A stretch of DNA of 14,558 nt from the NCBI GenBank assembly GCA_039819115.1, contig JBCBST010000082.1, forward strand, positions 1 through 14,558, written 5' to 3'. This document shows positions 13,214-14,558 of this stretch, in pieces. Position 1 is the stretch's first letter. Each line of letters starts with the position of its first letter. The translations under genes were made by a program, and so were the position numbers. The notes beneath the pieces are model-generated. The model saw nothing but the letters and a program-made list of their open reading frames with translations, had not been told where the DNA came from and ran no database searches. The DNA is from JBCBST01 sp039819115. Its GTDB lineage: Bacteria > Bacteroidota > Rhodothermia > Balneolales > Balneolaceae.

Positions 13214-13367
13214 ATTGATTAACTCCCGTAAGTCATTGCCTGCCAATGAGAAAATAAATAAACAAGACTTTTCTCACTTCTAACTTGACAGCGGTTAACA
13301 TTGCGATAACACGGTTTTCCACCTATTGCTAGTTTGACCAAAATTGAGCAGTGTTTTTTTCAACAAG

Positions 13368-13376
13368 TTATCCACA
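13368..13376 (+). promoter_or_regulatory. DnaA box 3 (TTATCCACA)
   Basis: Exact consensus DnaA box on the plus strand, 163 bp from box 2 and 22 bp from the prmC stop codon. It is followed by a T-rich tract that runs up to the prmC stop codon. Confidence 0.92.
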
Positions 13377-13397
13377 TTGCCTTTTTGCTCTTTTTTG

Positions 13398-14270
13398 TTA
13401 AACCAATCCGTTCCTCCTGGCCTTCAAAAACCGGTTTTTTCCTCCTAAATCTTGTATCAGGTCGCATTTCCAGCCATTCAGAGAAAACAGTGAAGCCACT
13501 TCTTGGGCATGCTGTTCATGAAGTTCAAGAAAAACGACACCCTTTGGAGCAAGATGCTTGTTTGCAAACTGTTCTATTCCACTATATATGTAGTCAGTTG
13601 ATTCACAAAACAGCGCAATGCCGGGCTCATAATCACGAACCTCTTTATCCAGATCGGGTCGTTCATCATTCAGGATGTAAGGTGGATTAGACACCACCAC
13701 GTCGAATGTTGGAAAATCGATTCCCGAGTCCGGTTCCAGCCAGCTGTGATTAACCCAATGCACTGTTAACCCAAGGCGTGATCCATTTTGTCTGGCAATC
13801 TTAAGTGCATCTTCCGAAACATCGGTGGCAGACACCTCCCAGCCCGGCAAGGTATGAGCCAATGCCAGAGCTATACACCCGGAGCCTGTTCCAAGGTCAA
13901 TGACTTTGCCTTGCGAACTCCCCTTCACCTCATTAACAATAGATTCCACTAATTCCTCTGTTTCCGGGCGCGGAATAAGCACACCTTGCTCAACGTGTAT
14001 GGTAAGTCCAAAAAAATCCGTACTGCCGGTTATGTATTGTAAGGGCTCATGAAGTGCTCTTCGCTTTACGAACGCCCGCAACCGATCCAACTCCACTTTC
14101 ATGAGCGGTCGGTCGTACATGAGGTACAGGTCTAAACGCTTAACATCCAGAACACATGCCAAGAGCCATTCAATACTAAGCCGGGGCTGATTGACACCCG
14201 CATCTTTAAAATAGGCGGTAGCCCATTCCAGCATATGCAGAACCGTCCAGTCCTTGCGTTTTTCTGCCAT
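13398..14270 (-). CDS. prmC: Peptide chain release factor N5-glutamine methyltransferase
   Basis: Methylates the glutamine of the GGQ motif in release factors RF1 and RF2 with S-adenosylmethionine, increasing termination efficiency. At 290 aa it is normal for PrmC/HemK. An N-terminal helical domain (1-90, with PLQYITGSTDFFG at 76-88) precedes RPETEELV (101-108), the SAM-binding motif DLGTGSGCIALA (125-136), acidic TDVSEDALKIAR (149-160) and the catalytic NPPY (195-198). The C-terminal LELHEQHAQEV and KNRFLKAR are typical. It begins 9 nt after the stop of the upstream gene, so it is probably co-transcribed with it. Its transcript runs towards oriC with no obvious terminator hairpin in between. 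Confidence 0.97.
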   Translation of the reverse strand: MAEKRKDWTVLHMLEWATAYFKDAGVNQPRLSIEWLLACVLDVKRLDLYLMYDRPLMKVELDRLRAFVKRRALHEPLQYITGSTDFFGLTIHVEQGVLIPRPETEELVESIVNEVKGSSQGKVIDLGTGSGCIALALAHTLPGWEVSATDVSEDALKIARQNGSRLGLTVHWVNHSWLEPDSGIDFPTFDVVVSNPPYILNDERPDLDKEVRDYEPGIALFCESTDYIYSGIEQFANKHLAPKGVVFLELHEQHAQEVASLFSLNGWKCDLIQDLGGKNRFLKARRNGLV

Positions 14271-14279
14271 TAATTATGA

Positions 14280-14558
14280 TTATAAATCCTCATCCGATTT
14301 AACGTCTGATATCTGCTCTTCCTGAACGGTAAGACCGAATCGTTTAGAGTAATCTAAAATAAAGTCGATTACTTTTGCCTCAATATTCTGCTCTTCCGAT
14401 AGTGAGCTTCCTCTGAAGCCCATGCGTCCACCGGTTTTTTTCAACAGAATCTTATTGTTTTGGGGATTGGACTCAAAAATACAAGTCAGCGTAACGCTTG
14501 AATTAATCTGCTTTTCGTACTGCTCGTAAACCGCTACTTTTACTCTCGAATTTCCGTT
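14280..14558 (-). CDS. Hypothetical protein, C-terminal 92 residues (runs off the right edge)
   Basis: An open frame on the minus strand from the window edge to a TAA at 14280-14282. The visible part reads as alternating strands (SRVKVAVYEQYEKQ, SSVTLTCIFES), then a KKTGGRMGFRGSSLSEEQ segment, an amphipathic helix (IEAKVIDFILDYSKRFG) and an acidic C-terminus (SDVKSDEDL). I do not recognise the family, and the start lies outside the window. The 9-nt gap to prmC, its strand and its protein-like composition support a real gene, probably in one operon with prmC. Confidence 0.7.
   Translation of the reverse strand, partial: NGNSRVKVAVYEQYEKQINSSVTLTCIFESNPQNNKILLKKTGGRMGFRGSSLSEEQNIEAKVIDFILDYSKRFGLTVQEEQISDVKSDEDL

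Larger units (their letters stand above)
13055..13397. other. Probable chromosomal replication origin (oriC)
   Basis: A 343-bp non-coding gap between dnaA and prmC. It carries three exact DnaA boxes in the same orientation, each inside the identical 11-mer AGTTATCCACA. It also has an 85% A+T stretch (13251-13270), T-rich tracts (13354-13360, 13382-13396), a 17-bp palindrome at 13090-13106, and a TCATTG/CAATGA inverted repeat (13233-13249). Position next to dnaA plus clustered perfect boxes is the standard signature of a bacterial origin. No gene fits in the region. The unwinding element is not certain; the A+T-rich stretch at about 13247-13275 is the best candidate. Confidence 0.85.

Noticed and set aside
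13315..13323. TTTTCCACC as a fourth DnaA box
   Set aside because: Two mismatches to the consensus, including the last base. Such matches are common by chance in A/T-rich DNA, so I did not list it as a site.
13334..13690. 118-codon plus-strand open frame at the oriC/prmC boundary
   Set aside because: Most of it is antisense to the conserved PrmC C-terminus, and the first part runs over DnaA box 3. There is no protein-like pattern or good ribosome site.
1..14558. Mobile elements, CRISPR arrays, defence or toxin-antitoxin systems
   Set aside because: No transposase, integrase, recurrent spacer-repeat pattern or known defence motif was seen. Apart from the origin and short promoter gaps, the window is filled by intact housekeeping and envelope genes.

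Overview
This window is ordinary chromosomal DNA from a bacterium of the Bacteroidota/Balneolota type, most likely a Balneolaceae-like marine or halophilic organism. That placement is inference. It rests on moderate GC content, short operons with very small gaps, a DUF4834-like microprotein beside a deoxynucleoside kinase, a Bacteroidetes-type promoter candidate before queA, and protein sequences that fit that lineage. I see no mobile element, CRISPR array, toxin/antitoxin or defence system. The most interesting region is the chromosomal replication origin beside dnaA.

Layout from left to right. (1) Positions 1-3073, minus strand: queA, ispD, ispF and a DedA-family membrane protein are packed end to end, followed by tRNA-Thr(UGU) and the 5' part of what looks like tRNA-Tyr. 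This tRNA order matches the thrU-tyrU start of the classical thrU-tyrU-glyT-thrT-tuf cluster. (2) Positions 3074-3236 form a divergent promoter region. (3) Positions 3237-9381, plus strand: a small secreted hypothetical protein, a membrane-anchored LytR_C-domain protein, the ribosomal silencing factor rsfS, a D-2-hydroxyacid dehydrogenase, and a very large NtrY-like membrane histidine kinase with about 12 predicted transmembrane segments. (4) Positions 9388-13054, minus strand and convergent with the kinase: dnaA, folB, folK, a deoxynucleoside kinase, a DUF4834-like microprotein and a TPR protein, apparently one operon. (5) Positions 13055-13397: a 343-bp non-coding region with three identical, co-oriented DnaA boxes (TTATCCACA), the probable oriC. 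(6) Positions 13398-14558, minus strand: prmC and the 3' end of an unrecognised gene.

How the genes fit together. The dnaA operon combines the replication initiator with two consecutive folate-biosynthesis enzymes (FolB, FolK; tetrahydrofolate is needed for dTMP synthesis) and a deoxynucleoside salvage kinase, so initiation and DNA-precursor supply appear co-transcribed. The dnaA promoter lies inside the origin region. One DnaA box covers its candidate -35 element, and a perfect 17-bp palindrome fills the -35/-10 spacer, which suggests autoregulation plus a second DNA-binding regulator. IspD and IspF catalyse the cytidylyltransferase and cyclodiphosphate synthase steps of the MEP isoprenoid pathway, and QueA acts in queuosine tRNA modification. 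PrmC methylates release factors and RsfS silences ribosomes. Much of the window is therefore translation and replication housekeeping.
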